From contig NW_024881313.1 in the NCBI RefSeq assembly GCF_018691265.1, positions 5,168,501 through 5,232,500 of the forward strand: a stretch of DNA of 64,000 bases, given 5' to 3'. The position numbers and the translations under genes are program-made. How positions within the stretch are numbered: the stretch's first letter is position 1; each line of letters starts with the position of its first letter. This stretch comes from Tyto alba. Taxonomy: Eukaryota > Chordata > Aves > Strigiformes > Tytonidae. This document shows, piece after piece, positions 25,111 to 37,066 of the stretch. The notes beneath the pieces are model-generated. The model was not told where the DNA came from. It worked only from the letters and a program-made list of their open reading frames with translations, and did not search any database.

Positions 25111-28100
25111 GTGACTGTCATACTTGGACTGGTGTCCAGGAGTCGGGGATTGTTATAACAATGACATGGCAGCAGGTTGAATTTCCTCAGTGGCAAAGAC
25201 GGGCGGGAGACACTGGGGATGAGCGTGCTCGGTGTCAGCTGGAGTGAACAGCAGTGCTCCCCAGTATAAGAAATGCCAGCCTTTGCCACACACCCTTTTT
25301 ATTTTTTTTTTATTTTTTAACCACAAAGAACACATCCCTTGCAACACATGGGGTGACCAGATAGATGCAGGGGCTACGCTGGAAGTCCAAAGAAGACAGG
25401 GAATTCATTCAGGAAAGAAAAGTTTTCATTTGCAGCTACATCTATAAAGCAAGATTGAGGATGTCGTTAGGCATCGGGCACTGCCCGCCTGGTGAAGTGT
25501 TTCCTGAGCCTGTAGGTAGGCTCCGAGGAAAGTGAACTGGGTAATTGCCTTTCCTGGGGCATCAAACACAGGGATGGGGTGAGGGGCAGAGATAGTAATG
25601 AAAATGTAGTGCCGCACTGCCTGCCCAATTATTTAACAGGTGTGTGTGTGAGTGTGTCTCTGTGCACACCTTTAATTAGCCTAGAAATCAAATGACTGCT
25701 GCAGAGTCCCTCTCTCAAGATTTTTAAAGGACTCCTCTGCTGTGCGTTTTAGTGGCAGATTTATAAAGGAGCTGGGAAACAGCGGCTGTGTGCTCGGCAC
25801 TGATGCTGTTTCCCAGGTTTGGGAGGCAAAGCATCCCCAAGCAGGAGGGAGCCAGGAGCCTGGGGGATCCCCCAGTGCATCTCTCTGCCCTCCTCCCAGC
25901 AGCCACCAGCACAAGAAACACAATTAGTGTCCGAGTCAGCCCAGCTGATGCCCGGCTGTCAGACGCTGATGGAAATCCTCGAGGCAGGGGACGAGGATAT
26001 CTCTTGGGTAGAAGCAGTGCATTAAAACCACCCTGGCTCACGCAGGCTCCAGAACCACACCACCGCTCCAAGACTAAGCTGGGGGAAGCAGGCCCTTTGC
26101 ACCCAAAAATAAATGTAGCTCCCTTTGTTGTGCCCGCACGCCAAAGCAAGATGCTCATTTGAATCCATGAGACCGGTGTTTTCTCTTGGCAAGGGCCTGG
26201 CTTGGGAAAACAGGAGGAAATACAGGCAAAATTTTTCAGTCTGGGTCAAATGTGGTCACCTGCACCTACAGCTTTCTCTTCCTGGAGGATCCTCTGTGCA
26301 CTGACAGTCCCGAAGGTGTTACCATGTTCTTAAAATGTTTTCAGTATAATTGGACCTGATCAGCCTATGATGAAGGCAAAGCACAAGCTGGCAAGCTCAG
26401 GACTGACCTTTACATGTCAGTCACAACTTCCTTCCCCACAGGGGTGTAACTAGGAAGAATGAAAATCCTGTATAAAGCCCCTGAAATGGGCTAAAATAAT
26501 TGGCTGAAAAGGGGAATTTTTGGGGAAAAAATAACGCTCTTAATTTTTGATTTCCCTGAATTCAGGAGGAGAACCAAATCTTCCACTTGTATTTCTCTAA
26601 ATTATAGAAAGAAAATTCCACACAAAATTGTTCTGTTTTCTTCAAAGCTGTTGGTAACTCACTCATGTGTTGATGACTTACGTGTTTCATGCTACAATGT
26701 CAGGAAGAAAGGTTGCGTCTTTAAAATATTAAAATGTTTTGGGGTTTGGGTTTTTTTTTTTTTTTTGCATAAAAATGAATGAATTCTTTGTTCCTTTCAT
26801 TTTGACATGCTTCAAGGAGAGTGTATGCTCAGCAAGTCTAAAAACTTTTGGGACAACCTGTCACCGCCTCTAGAAATAGACTAAATAAGTGTTAACCAAA
26901 GCATGAAATATGAAACACAACAACACGAGACAGAATGAAGTGAAACTCTGCTCTAATTTCAAATCATGCATAAACAGATTTCCTTGCAATAAGCACAGCA
27001 CCTGATTTTGTCAGTATCCCTTGTGTTTTGCTTGTGTTATCTTTTTCAGAGGGAAAAAAAAAAAAAGTGGCATTTCCAAATATTCAACCTTCTCCAAATG
27101 AAATTATTTCTGTTATTCTAAGCCAGACGCCATCAAAAATGAGCAGAGAAAACTGTTTAGAAAATTGGTAAACACTTGACGTGTACTTTCCACTGCTCTT
27201 TCTACCAGAAACATTGTCCAGTCAGGAGGTACTAATAACCCTCCATGGCCAGGTTTAAAGCTGAAGGAAATAAAAGTCAGTGGTTAAGATCAGAACCAGT
27301 TTCCAATAAATATTACCCATCCCTTAAAGAAAAACTCAGTAAAGTATAAAATCTTATAGTGCGTTTTTTAAAAAGGAGAGAGCCCTTAGCAACTGTATTG
27401 ACACTTTTCATGGACATTTGCAAATTGTACATGTTTTCCAAATTTCCTACAACAAGGATATTCTAGAGGAATAAAAGAGCCTTGGTGAGTGGTTAGTAAG
27501 TGAGGTTCTTGCAGCTGCTGCTTTACACTTTTCAGTAAATCTCACACCTCAAAATATATTTCAGTCCCTGTTAGATCCTGCCTGCTAGAAGTTGTTGGGT
27601 TGCACTCATGTCTTGCTGGAGAAATGTTGGCAGAAAGCATATAGTGCTGTTTTTGTAACAAGTACTTGTGTAGCCTGGGCATTACTTTCAGGGTTTAAGT
27701 CAGCTTTACTCAAGAGACCAGCGCAGCTGACTCCTGAGGGGTTTCCTTCCATTTCCCCGAAACAGTTGGTGTTGTTGACAGCCAGGACTGAAGACAGGGC
27801 TGAACAGACCCTTGGCCAGCTCGAAGGTGGCAATTCACGGTGTCCTTTATTTTTAGAGTGCACATTAATATCACGCCAATGCAGATACCCCAGTGCTTTT
27901 CACCCTGCTTTACGGGGCTCTGCAGTACTTTGCTGGTGGACCAGCTGTCAGTGCACAGAGGGTATAGCTGAGATTTGGAAATTCAGTTCATGCTTGTGTG
28001 AATTCAAGCAGCTTCCAGTGCTATGGAAAGCAGCAACACCGTCCACCCTCCTTCCTGCCTTCCCCATAAAAACACGCCAAAAATCCCATTGCTTTTGGTG

Positions 28101-28349
28101 ATAGACCTCACTGCAACATAGCTGAGCCTGAAAAAAAAAAAAAAAAAAACCAAAACCCAAACCATCACAGATGCACACTCTGCCTTGCAGCTTCAGCTGG
28201 GAGAAATGAGAGTCGCAAGCTCTGGAAATAAATCTGCCTCTCGCTCAGCACCAGATAACCGACAAGTGTTCGTCCATCTGCCGTAAGCAGTCAAACTGTG
28301 AGTTAGCTGGTGTGATATTATGGTGGCATAATTGACTGAGGTTTTTTGG

Positions 28350-28506
28350 ACCGTGCTCCCTGCCCGTATGCTGGCTCTCCCACGGCAGCATTCGGGGGGT
28401 GAGGGCCGAGGGGTAGAGGCGCTCCTCGAGACCGGGCTGATGGAGCTGGGCGGCAGCGGTGTGAATGGATGGCTGGAGCAGAGGCACTGCCCGACTGCGT
28501 TAGCGC
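28350..28506. promoter_or_regulatory. Small CpG-rich patch
   Basis: Thirteen CpGs in about 157 bases by direct count, within GC-rich sequence. It could be a remnant or weak CpG island or a GC-rich regulatory element. No associated exon was recognised. Confidence 0.2.
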
Positions 28507-29639
28507 TTTCTGCCAGCAGCAGTCACGGAGAAAGCTCTCTGCAGCTGTCCCTCAAACCCCTGTGCCACATAGTCTTTCTGCTTCACGGCTCGTCTGTAGT
28601 CACTTGTATCAGTTACTGGCCACAGCACTGATCTTCTGCTTTAGCACTTGGGTATCAATCCCTTTTGTCATCACTTTTCCCCCCGGCTGTCCTTAAATGG
28701 ACACGGCACGCGGGTGATGGGAACAGATTCCCTGCAGCATCCGCAGCAGCCGGGTGGTGCGACCCACACGACGGCAGGTCCCACGGCTGTAGTGGTTGAA
28801 TGCCCCCCACCTTGGCTCAGCCGGTCGTGATACCCCCAGACAACATCACCCCTCTCCATGAGGCTTCCCCAAAACTTTGCTGCTGGCAGAGGGGTCGAGC
28901 ATGGGAGATGCTCTTGTGCCCCATGCTGGCATCACTCAGCATCACCACCACTGCGTTTTCCAGACTGGGGAAGCCCAGACAAAGCCCAGCTGAGAGTCCC
29001 AGGGCGAGCTCAGGGGTGAAGTAGCACCATGACTGGGAGGAGATGAAAATGATGCCGCATCCATCGCAAACAGACACACCGAAGGAAGTGTAGGGAAGAT
29101 TGCACAGAAGTTGTAGCTCATTAGAGGAAAACATGCTGAGATATTTTTATGTTGCTGCTACTTATAAAAGACCCAGTTAAAACGGCTTATTATGGTAATT
29201 ACAGCAATGTAAAGAGAGACCTAGCAAAGATTACAGCACTTTAGTACACCATCATCATGGCTTAAGTGAAACATATTTAGGACTCAAACAAGGCATCTCC
29301 CACATGCCTGAGCAGGGGATAAAGAAAGCAGAAGATCACTGCATGAGCTGCACAGGTGGCTGCAACCTCCCCAGCTTGGCAGAAAAACTGTCAGTGGCTG
29401 CTCATGGCGAAGCAGAGCATTGGCCAGTGCTCGATGGGCCATGGAGGAGCCAGGGTGGCAGGTGAGAAGGGTCAGAGATGGGCTGTGGGGGAGATGGGGC
29501 CCAGGCAGGTGACCTCGTTGTGAGCAGGAGGTTTAAAGGTCTCTCTGTCACCACCTCCATCACTCTGTCTGGTGTGGGGATCATGAATCAAGAAAGAGAC
29601 CGCGAAGACTCGTCTCTGCCATGTGACCTATAGTCTCTG

Positions 29640-29880
29640 ATAATCCCCCACTTACACCTCCAGCTTCCAGCAACTGGGAGGAACCGGACCATAGAGTTTA
29701 ATGGCCCTGTTGGGATTTGTCCTCCCTTAATTTATCCAGTCCCTTTCTGATATAGAATTTATGTTTTCACCGCTGAAGGTGGTGTCATCTCAGGCTATGT
29801 ACTCCTCTGCACCCAGATTTATGCCAGTTTCTAGTTAAAAACTCTCCCTTAACTCTTTACACTATAAGTGCCAGCTACTT
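29640..29880 (-). mobile_element. Probable old CR1 LINE 3' fragment
   Basis: The segment around 29,668-29,780 (cttccagcaactgggagg..., then ttgtcctcccttaatttatc) follows the layout of CR1-family 3' regions seen in sauropsids, in the orientation where the element reads on the minus strand. It is strongly diverged, lacks the terminal octamer repeats, and its outer limits are uncertain. It contains no reverse-transcriptase coding sequence. Confidence 0.45.
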
Positions 29881-29971
29881 GGTCCTATTTTGATTTTGGT
29901 AAAGCCCATCTTTCCTGGGTAGGCTCCTGCAGGAATTTTCCAAGTTCTTAAAAAATATCTAAGCTTCTTTC

Positions 29972-30208
29972 TCAGCATCTGACAGATATCTCAATTTCTG
30001 CACATCCCTCTGCAGGGAGCACCTCACAGAACATCACTGTGAAGTCCGCAATGTTTTTATTTACTGGCACCCATTGATCTTCCCTAGCACCCTCAAAGTG
30101 GTTATCTAGACGCTTCATGAGGTTTGCCACCTTCATGTGCACAGTGGTGAAGCCCTCAGAGCTACCAGAAGCCTGGTTTGGCCACACTGGGCTCAGGAGA
30201 CAGCTCAT
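29972..30208 (-). other. Short coding-like open frame, unidentified
   Basis: A 78-codon minus-strand frame lies immediately next to the CR1 fragment. Its peptide is well mixed and acidic/basic, including VANLMKRLDNHFEGAREDQW, and resembles a real protein more than the composition-driven frames elsewhere. No domain was recognised. It might be part of an old retroelement or retrocopy, a lost exon, or chance. Confidence 0.15.
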
Positions 30209-30214
30209 TCCTGA

Positions 30215-31309
30215 GGTATATGAAATGACTGTAGTGTGTATAACTTATGTTCCACTTCCACAAGGTCACGGGGATTTTGTAGGTGACACTCAGTGCAGTA
30301 TTCTCAAACCTACTCCTCAGCTGGATTTTTACCTGAATATTGCTTTGCTAACAGCTGTTTTGTTTTTCCTTGAATTATTTCTTCTTTCACAGTTTTCTGA
30401 GGAGCCAGGGCTGGAGAAGCCTGCAGCCATCTCCTCTCCCACAGCTAAACTACCGCTACAGCCAAATTCTCCTCACTTGGATTGGCTCCCACGGTCCCAG
30501 AGGCCCCCAGTTCAGCACAAACTGTAAATGAGTCGATGCAGATCATGTTTTCTCATGAAGGAATAACATGCAGATTTGGATTCACACAACCTGATTCCAG
30601 TCTCCTGAAAGGAAGCACGGCGTCAAACAAAGCATTACTCAGGTTGGGTTGTCATCTTACAGTGTTTTGAGGCATGTGAGAAGCCAGGCCAGCCAACAGC
30701 ATCCATTTCATCCCTTAGCGAATATCCAGATGGTGCTTGCCATGCTGAAAGAGAAGTGTCCTTTCTAACCTCAGAGGCATGGAGCTCTCCCCCAGTTGCA
30801 CTGGCTGTAAAGGTGGCACCAGGGAAGCTTGGAAGAGGACAGAAAGGCTGTTTCCTTTTCTAATTCAATTTAAGGAATTTAGAAAGGGTACCTGGTGACA
30901 TTTTTAGGAGCATTGATGCAGGGGTGGTGATGATTTTGCAAACAAATGCATGTGAGAGCGTGATGATCTGAGTTCCCGTGCTTAACGTGGGCATTAACCA
31001 GCTGCACAGAGCTGCTCTCTCCAGGTGTCATTAAAAGTTGGGGACAGTGTAGTTTGCAAATGCGAAACAAATGTCTAAATCACCCCTTAACTTACTTAAG
31101 GCTCTCTGCTGAGTATGTCTGTACTCCTATTTAGCAGAAGCTGCTGAGTACCACTCTGAAAAGCCACAGCGAGCGTACTCCAGCCCAGCCCTCACTGGCC
31201 TCTGCTGGCTTTCCTACCTGCAGCAGCACCGCTGCATAGAAAATCTGGACAATTTGTGAGACACGGTGCAAAAAGTAGATGAGTATAGCTTTCTCTCCAG
31301 GTGACACAA
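30215..31309. other. Non-coding DNA, nothing recognised
   Basis: Mixed-composition sequence with stops in all frames except short chance frames such as 30,117-30,527 on the plus strand, which has a hydrophobic then Pro/Ser-rich reading and no domain. Confidence 0.5.
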
Positions 31310-31600
31310 GTGACCGATCCTGGGGGAGCGTGTATAAAACCCTCGCAGCAGCCGGCCCCTGGCAGCGAGCGCCCAGCGCAGACGTGATTTACAGGCCTGC
31401 TGCGTGTGCCTGCGCTCTGGGCAGCGGTGCCCCTGTGCTGGGGCCGCTGACACTCGGTCTGCGTTCTCGCAGTGACGTGGCGATCAGCTTTGCTGCGAAC
31501 GAGCCTGGCTTGCACCGGCGGAACGGAGAGCCGAAGCCAGTTTAGGTTTCGACTCCTGCAGCCGCGGGCAGAGGCACCGACCCTCCGCAGCCAAGTCTGG
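31310..31600. promoter_or_regulatory. Orphan CpG-island-like segment with TATA-like box
   Basis: About 28 CpG dinucleotides lie within roughly 280 bases, the densest CpG cluster of the window; flanking sequence is CpG-depleted. A TATAAAA on the plus strand at 31,333-31,339 sits at the left edge of the CpG-dense part, about 30 bases ahead of GC-rich sequence. A GTGACGTGG (CRE-like core) lies near 31,471-31,479. CpG density of this kind is typical of vertebrate promoters kept unmethylated. Open frames on both strands (31,192-31,659 minus, 155 codons; 31,279-31,545 plus) reflect GC-rich, stop-poor composition and are not called as genes. The direction of transcription is unproven. It could be a promoter of a non-coding RNA or of an unseen first exon, or a CpG-rich enhancer. 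Confidence 0.45.
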
Positions 31601-31702
31601 TTCTGAAAACTGCTCTCTTTTACAGAGGCAATTAAACACCTCACGTGCAGCTTTGACATTAAAACATATTTACATTTAAAAGCAATGTTTAATAATACAG
31701 TT

Positions 31703-31713
31703 GGGGGGGGGGG
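31703..31713 (+). repeat. Poly(G) run
   Basis: Eleven consecutive G residues, about 100 bases to the right of the CpG-dense segment. Confidence 0.95.
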
Positions 31714-31819
31714 TTACCAGTTTATTTGGATGCCAGGGTTGAGCAGAGACCTCAGGGCTGGTTGATTCATGCCTGTTTCATTTTTCCATTCAATCCATTT
31801 TCTCTGAAAAGGAGACATA

Positions 31820-32531
31820 AGCAGTGAAGCCAATATAGTTTTATTGGATCCAATGCACTGCCACTAAAACAAATATATGTACACTCAGGCCACTACACTT
31901 TTATTAAAACAAATAGAATTTAATTCAAACCAGCATTCAACAGCTACAGTTTGTTTTTTGGTGTTTTGGTGTTTTGTTTTGTTTAGTTTTTTTTGTTTGT
32001 TCTTTTTTTTTTTTTTTTTTTTTTTAAAAAAAAGAGATTAAATTAAATCCTACCAATACTTTTGCTCAATACATTTTCACAATTGGTTTCATTCGACCTA
32101 GGCAATATATATTTATCATAGGTAACACATTTTTATTAAAAAGAAATTTACAGAAACCAGGTTTCTTCTGAGCGTACAGACAGAAATCCTAACCCATTGT
32201 AAGATTAGCCCAGGACAGGTGGGAGAGTCTTGATTGTTATTTTTTATGCTGGTAAAAGGGACTTCTGCTTAGGATTTTTTTAGACTACTACACTTCGTGT
32301 GACAAATGTCTTCTCAGAAGTCAGGCTTCTAGAAGTCACTATCTTTCTAGAAAACATATACTTTGTACAGACCAGCATTGGAAGGAAATATAGTGCTCAA
32401 TACAAACAAATGCAGTCATCAAAAGATTACAGTAAATTCAAACAAGAGCAAGGGAACTAGGACTTGCACTTGAGTCAAGGTGTAGCTGCAGGAAACGGTA
32501 TTTAAAAGAACCAGCCTGTGGTACCAGAAAC
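31820..32531 (-). other. Possible 3'-terminal exon with poly(A) signals
   Basis: On the minus strand an excellent 3' splice site, CTTTTTTCTGTTTCTTTTTCAG, ends at 32,532, so an exon would begin at 32,531. In phase 0 it reads VSGTTGWFF and stops at TAA 32,504-32,502; the other two phases run 29-36 codons before a stop. Downstream sequence is AT-rich and UTR-like, with AATAAA on the minus strand at 31,905-31,900 and again at 31,845-31,840. A T-rich tract (31,951-32,033) lies inside, where it would be A-rich in the RNA. The combination of acceptor, early stop and poly(A) signals is what a last exon looks like. No upstream coding sequence of known identity supports it. Confidence 0.3.
31951..32033. 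repeat. T-rich tract with TTTTGG units and 23-T run
   Basis: Low-complexity T/G tract containing GGTGTTTTG units, then 23 consecutive T (32,003-32,025) followed directly by eight A. Confidence 0.9.
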
Positions 32532-32539
32532 CTGAAAAA

Positions 32540-33970
32540 GAAACAGAAAAAAGCTCAATACAGAAATGAAACCGACGCACCATTTACAATAGTGATATTC
32601 GCTTAATTACATTTCTGCACCTGTGTTTGTAGATGAGATTTTTTTATGCATGCCAAGTGGAAGTATATTTTCTTTTTCACTAAGTGATTCTGCAAATCAA
32701 GCGTAGGTCTCTATGTGTGTCTAACAAAACCCAGTCTTACAAAAACCTTATTTTGCACTTCCAGAACATTTTCAGCTCTTTATTCATTGTGATCCATCCT
32801 TTGATCTGGAGAGGTTATTGTCTTCCCTAGTCTCCTCTCTCTCTTTCGGCTTCAGTTTCACAGAGAAAAGCACAGAAATTTAGGAAAAGTGCGTGTAAAA
32901 CTATTCACCTTTTTTCTTGATGACATTTTGCAAAAGAGGGACTGGTGCTGCTCTGCAAGCCAAGCTGTTTTTCCACCTCCTCAAGAAAAACACTCTGGAG
33001 AAGTTGTTGAGATGTGCCCAAGTGATGGTGGAGCACATGTTTTAGTCCAAGTCAGGCAAACATATGCACTTAATTCCCACAGGTTCATCTGAACTTCTTT
33101 CCTCTGTTGTTAGTAAAGTTTGGGAAGAAAAAAGAAAATTATTTCATAATCTTGTTTGAGAATCAGCTGTGGCAGGTAGTACTGGCCTCCTCTGAGCTCC
33201 TATTGGTAACAGAAATGAGGATGCCAGCACTGCAACCATCAGAGTGGCGCCTTGGCTGCGTTCAGACCTGCCACAGTTGGAAACAGGCACATCTATGACC
33301 ACTGAAGCATAATTTTGGTTGCCGCTTGAGCACCCCCAAGGCTGGCAGAAGATGTTGGGCTTACGAACGCCTCGGGGGGGGGGGTCGGTGTCAGGAGAGA
33401 GTGCATATAAAGACACAGTGGCGCAGAGGCATTTAGTGAGGGGGGCGCCCCCTGTTTTTCCCCCTGTACCCTAAAAGGCACAGTGTCGTGTTGACCTTCC
33501 CTCCTGAATCAAGGGCTCTCTCTGGAGTGTCAGTCAGGAAAGCATCATTAGGTAGCGGTGGTGGGGGAGCACTCTCCCCTCCATATGGGCTGAACAGCTG
33601 CCTTTGCAGACTTCCCAGCCGGGGGAGCAAAGGATTAAGTTCAAGACCCATACCCAGACATCCTCCCCCACATTGCGCTGAGTGGCAGCACCGTGCAGGT
33701 GACAAAATGCTTCCACTATTTCCAATCCGCTTTGTCAGAGACCAGCTACCGCTCCTTTGCCTCGTTCCCAGTGACGACATTTCCAGTCAACAGCTCAGCA
33801 GCTGCGTCTGCCCGTCAGGCTTCTCCTCCCTGCCAGCCTGGTGCAGAGAGAGGAAAAAAAACCCACCCTGCTCCGAACAATTTTAATTAATACTGACATT
33901 TATCAAGCTGCAGAGGAAGCAACTGCTGCTCGTTGCTCGGGTTTACGTGAAAATAGTAGAAATAAATGGA
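32540..33970. other. Non-coding DNA, nothing recognised
   Basis: AT-rich to about 32,880, then of higher GC. It includes an 11-G run at 33,374-33,384. Overlapping open frames on both strands at 33,293-33,886 come from GC-rich, stop-poor composition. Confidence 0.5.
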
Positions 33971-33974
33971 ACTG

Positions 33975-34487
33975 TCATAAAGTTGTAGACCATCCCGTCT
34001 TCATTACAGCTAACGCCTGGGAGAAATGAATTGTGAGCAGCAAGAGATACAGGAGCTCATGGAGAGGCTGATGTACTGCCCAAGCGCTGAGGCTTTCTCC
34101 GAAAGGCCTGCTATTTCCTAAATCACACTGCCTTCCCCACTTGTAGACCAGCAGGTCTACTTGGGAAGCCTGGAGATAAGCTGCGCACAGTGACCCAGTA
34201 AATGTCACCCACTGCATCCCACACCACGCCGGTGGTGGCAGACCCTCCCCCTCATGTGCTTTGGGCACGCCGTGCTCCAAATATACTCTGATGATTTCAA
34301 AGCCCACGCCTGAGTCCTCCCAAGAGCTGCTCATCGTCTGCCTCAAGCCTGCCAAAAGGCCTGCAGGTCCACGACCTGGAGGCACATACACCTTCAGCAG
34401 GTCTGGTACAGGCTCACCATGGTAGAAAGGCCAAACAACTGTACTATATTGCTGCAAAATGCAACTAGCACATACTTTCTCATGCAA
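33975..34487 (-). other. 170-codon open frame of unknown status
   Basis: One of the longest unexplained open frames in the window, opening with ATG at 34,487 and ending with TGA at 33,977-33,975. The peptide includes SGVGFEIIRVYLEHGVPKAH and ends in a leucine-rich, hydrophobic stretch (LLYLLLL). I recognise no domain, signal peptide or catalytic motif. No poly(A) signal or paired splice sites were identified close by. The local GC content is above the window average, which lengthens chance frames. It is listed because it is unexplained, not because coding is demonstrated. Confidence 0.12.
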
Positions 34488-34499
34488 AGCATGTATAAG

Positions 34500-36955
34500 G
34501 TCTTCGCACCCTTACAAGACAACTTACCCATTTGCTGATCATTCACAGACCTTTAAAATGTTGTTGTAGAAGCTGTAGTATTATCACAGCTTTCTACCAG
34601 GGCAGACTTTGGATGTTTCTACCTGCTTACTGACAGCTCTTCCTTGAACTCCTCCATAGCATTTATTTCCTAGCAAAAATGTAAACTATGGAAGAGAATA
34701 ATTTCTTATATCATGACTCGTGGAGGTACAAAAAACCTGCTCTTTCTTCACAGATGCTTTCCTGCATCCCAGATGTCCTTTAGTTTAGCTTAAAAGCAAC
34801 AATAAAGAAATAAACAAATAAATTGGAAGTCTCTAACTGATGGGACAGTAGTATATGTGGTTTTCTTTGCAAGAGTTAATATCTGACCTGATACACAATG
34901 CTAACTGGTCCACTGTAGGCTTAAAATACATCCTATCAAAAGAAAATTTTATCCTCCAAAAGTCAGTGTCCCATGAACCAGTTGAACAATCCAACCAATG
35001 GATGTTCTTGGCAGGGGATTTGCAGGGCAGGGGAAGCTGATCTGTAATCCCTCTGGGAAGGTTATGTCCTCCTGTGGCCCCAGGCAAGTCCTCTCGGGGC
35101 AGGTATTGGTGGTGTTGGCTTGTTGCTCTTATACAGACCTACAGCTCTGGATTGACACCGTATTCTTCAGCATGTCATTTTTGCCTTCAATGCCTCTAAG
35201 TAGCCCTATCTTCCAGGGAGCAAACCATGTAATCACTCATCAGTGCTTTCCCAAGCTTTGAAATAGGGCCAAAACCAAAGGAAAACCCAGATCTCCCAAA
35301 CCCATATTCACTTTTCTACCCCACAGACTTAACCGTGAGAGTGGACTGATTAATATCGGCAAACCGGCTCGGAAATTACACAATGGGATCCCAATGGCAA
35401 ATAGCTATAGACCCTCAAAGTGATAGGCAGCCCCTCACCCCACACCCCTACACACCGAGTCACGTACAGCATAGGAACCTGGATTCAGTCACAGCACTTG
35501 ACATGTCAGGATATCTTCTGTAACCCTTACTCTTAATGCAATTATTTAATACAGTACAGTAACCGAGTAATCCTATAGAAACTTTCAAATGGGCCGTCCG
35601 ATCCTGAAAAAGCACTGTGAATGATAAATTATTCTTCCCAATATCACTAAAGTAAAATCCACCTCCTTTTTGCCTTTAGCTCTAACCAGCAGCAACTGCT
35701 GGCTGCTGATAGCTACAGATGGCACATTTCCCTTTCAGGAAACAAATATTGTTTTATTTCGTAGAAAAAAATATCCCTCGTAATGTCAGCTATAAAATAC
35801 AGTAACTGGTCTTCAGCAATACATTGAATTATACACACCTAACTGTATTGGAGACTATAAATTCATCAGACGGTGCAGGCCAGGGGGCTTGTGGAGTGGA
35901 AGGGATTTGTCTCTTGTCCCCCTCCAGGGAGAACTGTCACCCTAGCACTGAGATATTGCTTGAGCGGTGGCTCTCCAGGGGCAGAAAAGGCAGAACTTGC
36001 TGAGTCTTTTTGCGATGTGCTTATCTATTATTGACATTCATATCCCGTAATAACTAAGGGAATAAAAATAGAAAATGTGCCAACTCAAAACATCTTTAGA
36101 TCTTGAAATGACAAATTTCTACTGGAGGAAAGAGACTGACTGGGTTCCTGCCAGTCCAGTCCCCGTGGGCAAATACCTCGCCATCTTCTGTGGTAAGTTT
36201 TTAGAAATGTTTATGATTGTGGGGATGTATCATAAAACATGAAAGGAAATCATAAGCAGTGTTAATGTCACTGACATGGCATTAAAACCTACTAGCAGAT
36301 GTTCAACAGTTACATCATGCATGGTGATAAAGATGATCTTTTTCACATTTCCTAGTATTTACTATTTATTTTTCTCTATTCTGGGGACCCTGGTTCTATT
36401 ACCTTTCTCCCTCTGACACTCTCCTCTGACCTTTTCTTCTATCTTCTCTAAGTACCATAAGGTGCCCTCTTAACAGTTTTAGAGCAATATTTCATAACTA
36501 GCCAGCTTTGTGTTGATAAAACAACCTTAGAGCTAAGTCTCTTTTCTAAATATGTTTTAAGAGAGAAAATACAAATTAACATGGAATGTAACAAAATATA
36601 TTTTTCAGGCTAAAGAAGCAGGTTAAGTTTTTGTTTTTGGTGTTTTGTTTTTTGTTTTTTTTTTTTTTTTTTTCCATACTGGTAAAGATCTTTTTCAATG
36701 CTCTGGTATTTCCATTATGGCTTGCATCGTAATTCCTAATCCATGTCATTTTTGAGCAACTAGCTGCCAGTTAAAATACAACATAATCCCTTTAAACTGA
36801 GAAGTATCTTTGCCTATATTAATAAACTGCTTTTCTTCATATAACTAACTTTCTACAATACTTTTTTCAATGTCTACTGCTACTTTACCTTCCTGTACTT
36901 CTCTCATCAAGTGAGTTCCATTTTGAATAGCTTTGTCAAGAACAACATAAGTTAC
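34500..36955. other. Non-coding DNA, nothing recognised
   Basis: AT-rich sequence without recognisable genes. It holds the T-rich tract at 36,627-36,673, listed separately. Short frames at 34,833-35,261 show no domain. Confidence 0.55.
36627..36673. repeat. T-rich tract with TTTTGG unit and 19-T run
   Basis: Low-complexity T/G tract containing GGTGTTTTGTTTT, ending in 19 T (36,655-36,673). It resembles the tract at 31,951-32,033. Confidence 0.9.
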
Positions 36956-37066
36956 CTGATATGAAACCTCAATAATGTCACCATTTCTTCTGAAGTTGCC
37001 TTTTTGGGAGAATTCTGGTTTAACCGCCAAAATATGAATCACATCAGCACACAACTTGTGTAACAA
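36845..37066 (-). other. Coding-like segment with donor site; SEA-like pattern (tentative)
   Basis: On the minus strand a 73-codon frame reads as a convincing protein. Part of it, FRRNGDIIEVSYQVTYVVLD, has the Phe-x-x-(x)-Gly-hydrophobic-hydrophobic and alternating strand pattern found in SEA-type extracellular domains; this comparison is from memory and weak. A good donor, CAG/GTAACT, falls at 36,956/36,955 in phase 0. A moderate acceptor (CTCCTTGTTACACAAG) puts an exon start at 37,054, giving a 99-base, 33-codon exon open in phase. The frame also continues past the donor to a TAG at 36,847-36,845. Upstream of about 37,081 the same frame has a stop. It could be a real exon, an exon relic or chance. 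Confidence 0.25.

Larger units (their letters stand above)
22550..29630. other. Non-coding DNA with small CpG clusters
   Basis: No gene was recognised. It contains A-rich tracts at 23,206-23,230, 24,444-24,467 and 28,131-28,163, and a T tract at 26,751-26,766. A GT-rich simple stretch lies at about 25,640-25,668. GC-rich zones occur at 25,720-26,110 and 28,350-29,030. The open frame at 27,592-28,101 (plus, 169 codons) and those at 25,724-26,162 on both strands have no domain or splice support. Confidence 0.5.

Noticed and set aside
25724..26162. Overlapping 124-144-codon frames on both strands
   Set aside because: GC-rich composition explains the openness; no domain was seen.
27592..28101. 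169-codon plus-strand frame as a gene
   Set aside because: No recognisable domain, no splice or poly(A) support, and an overlapping minus-strand frame of similar quality.
31192..31659. 155-codon minus-strand frame as a gene
   Set aside because: It lies in the CpG-dense segment where stops are rare by composition; open frames occur on both strands.
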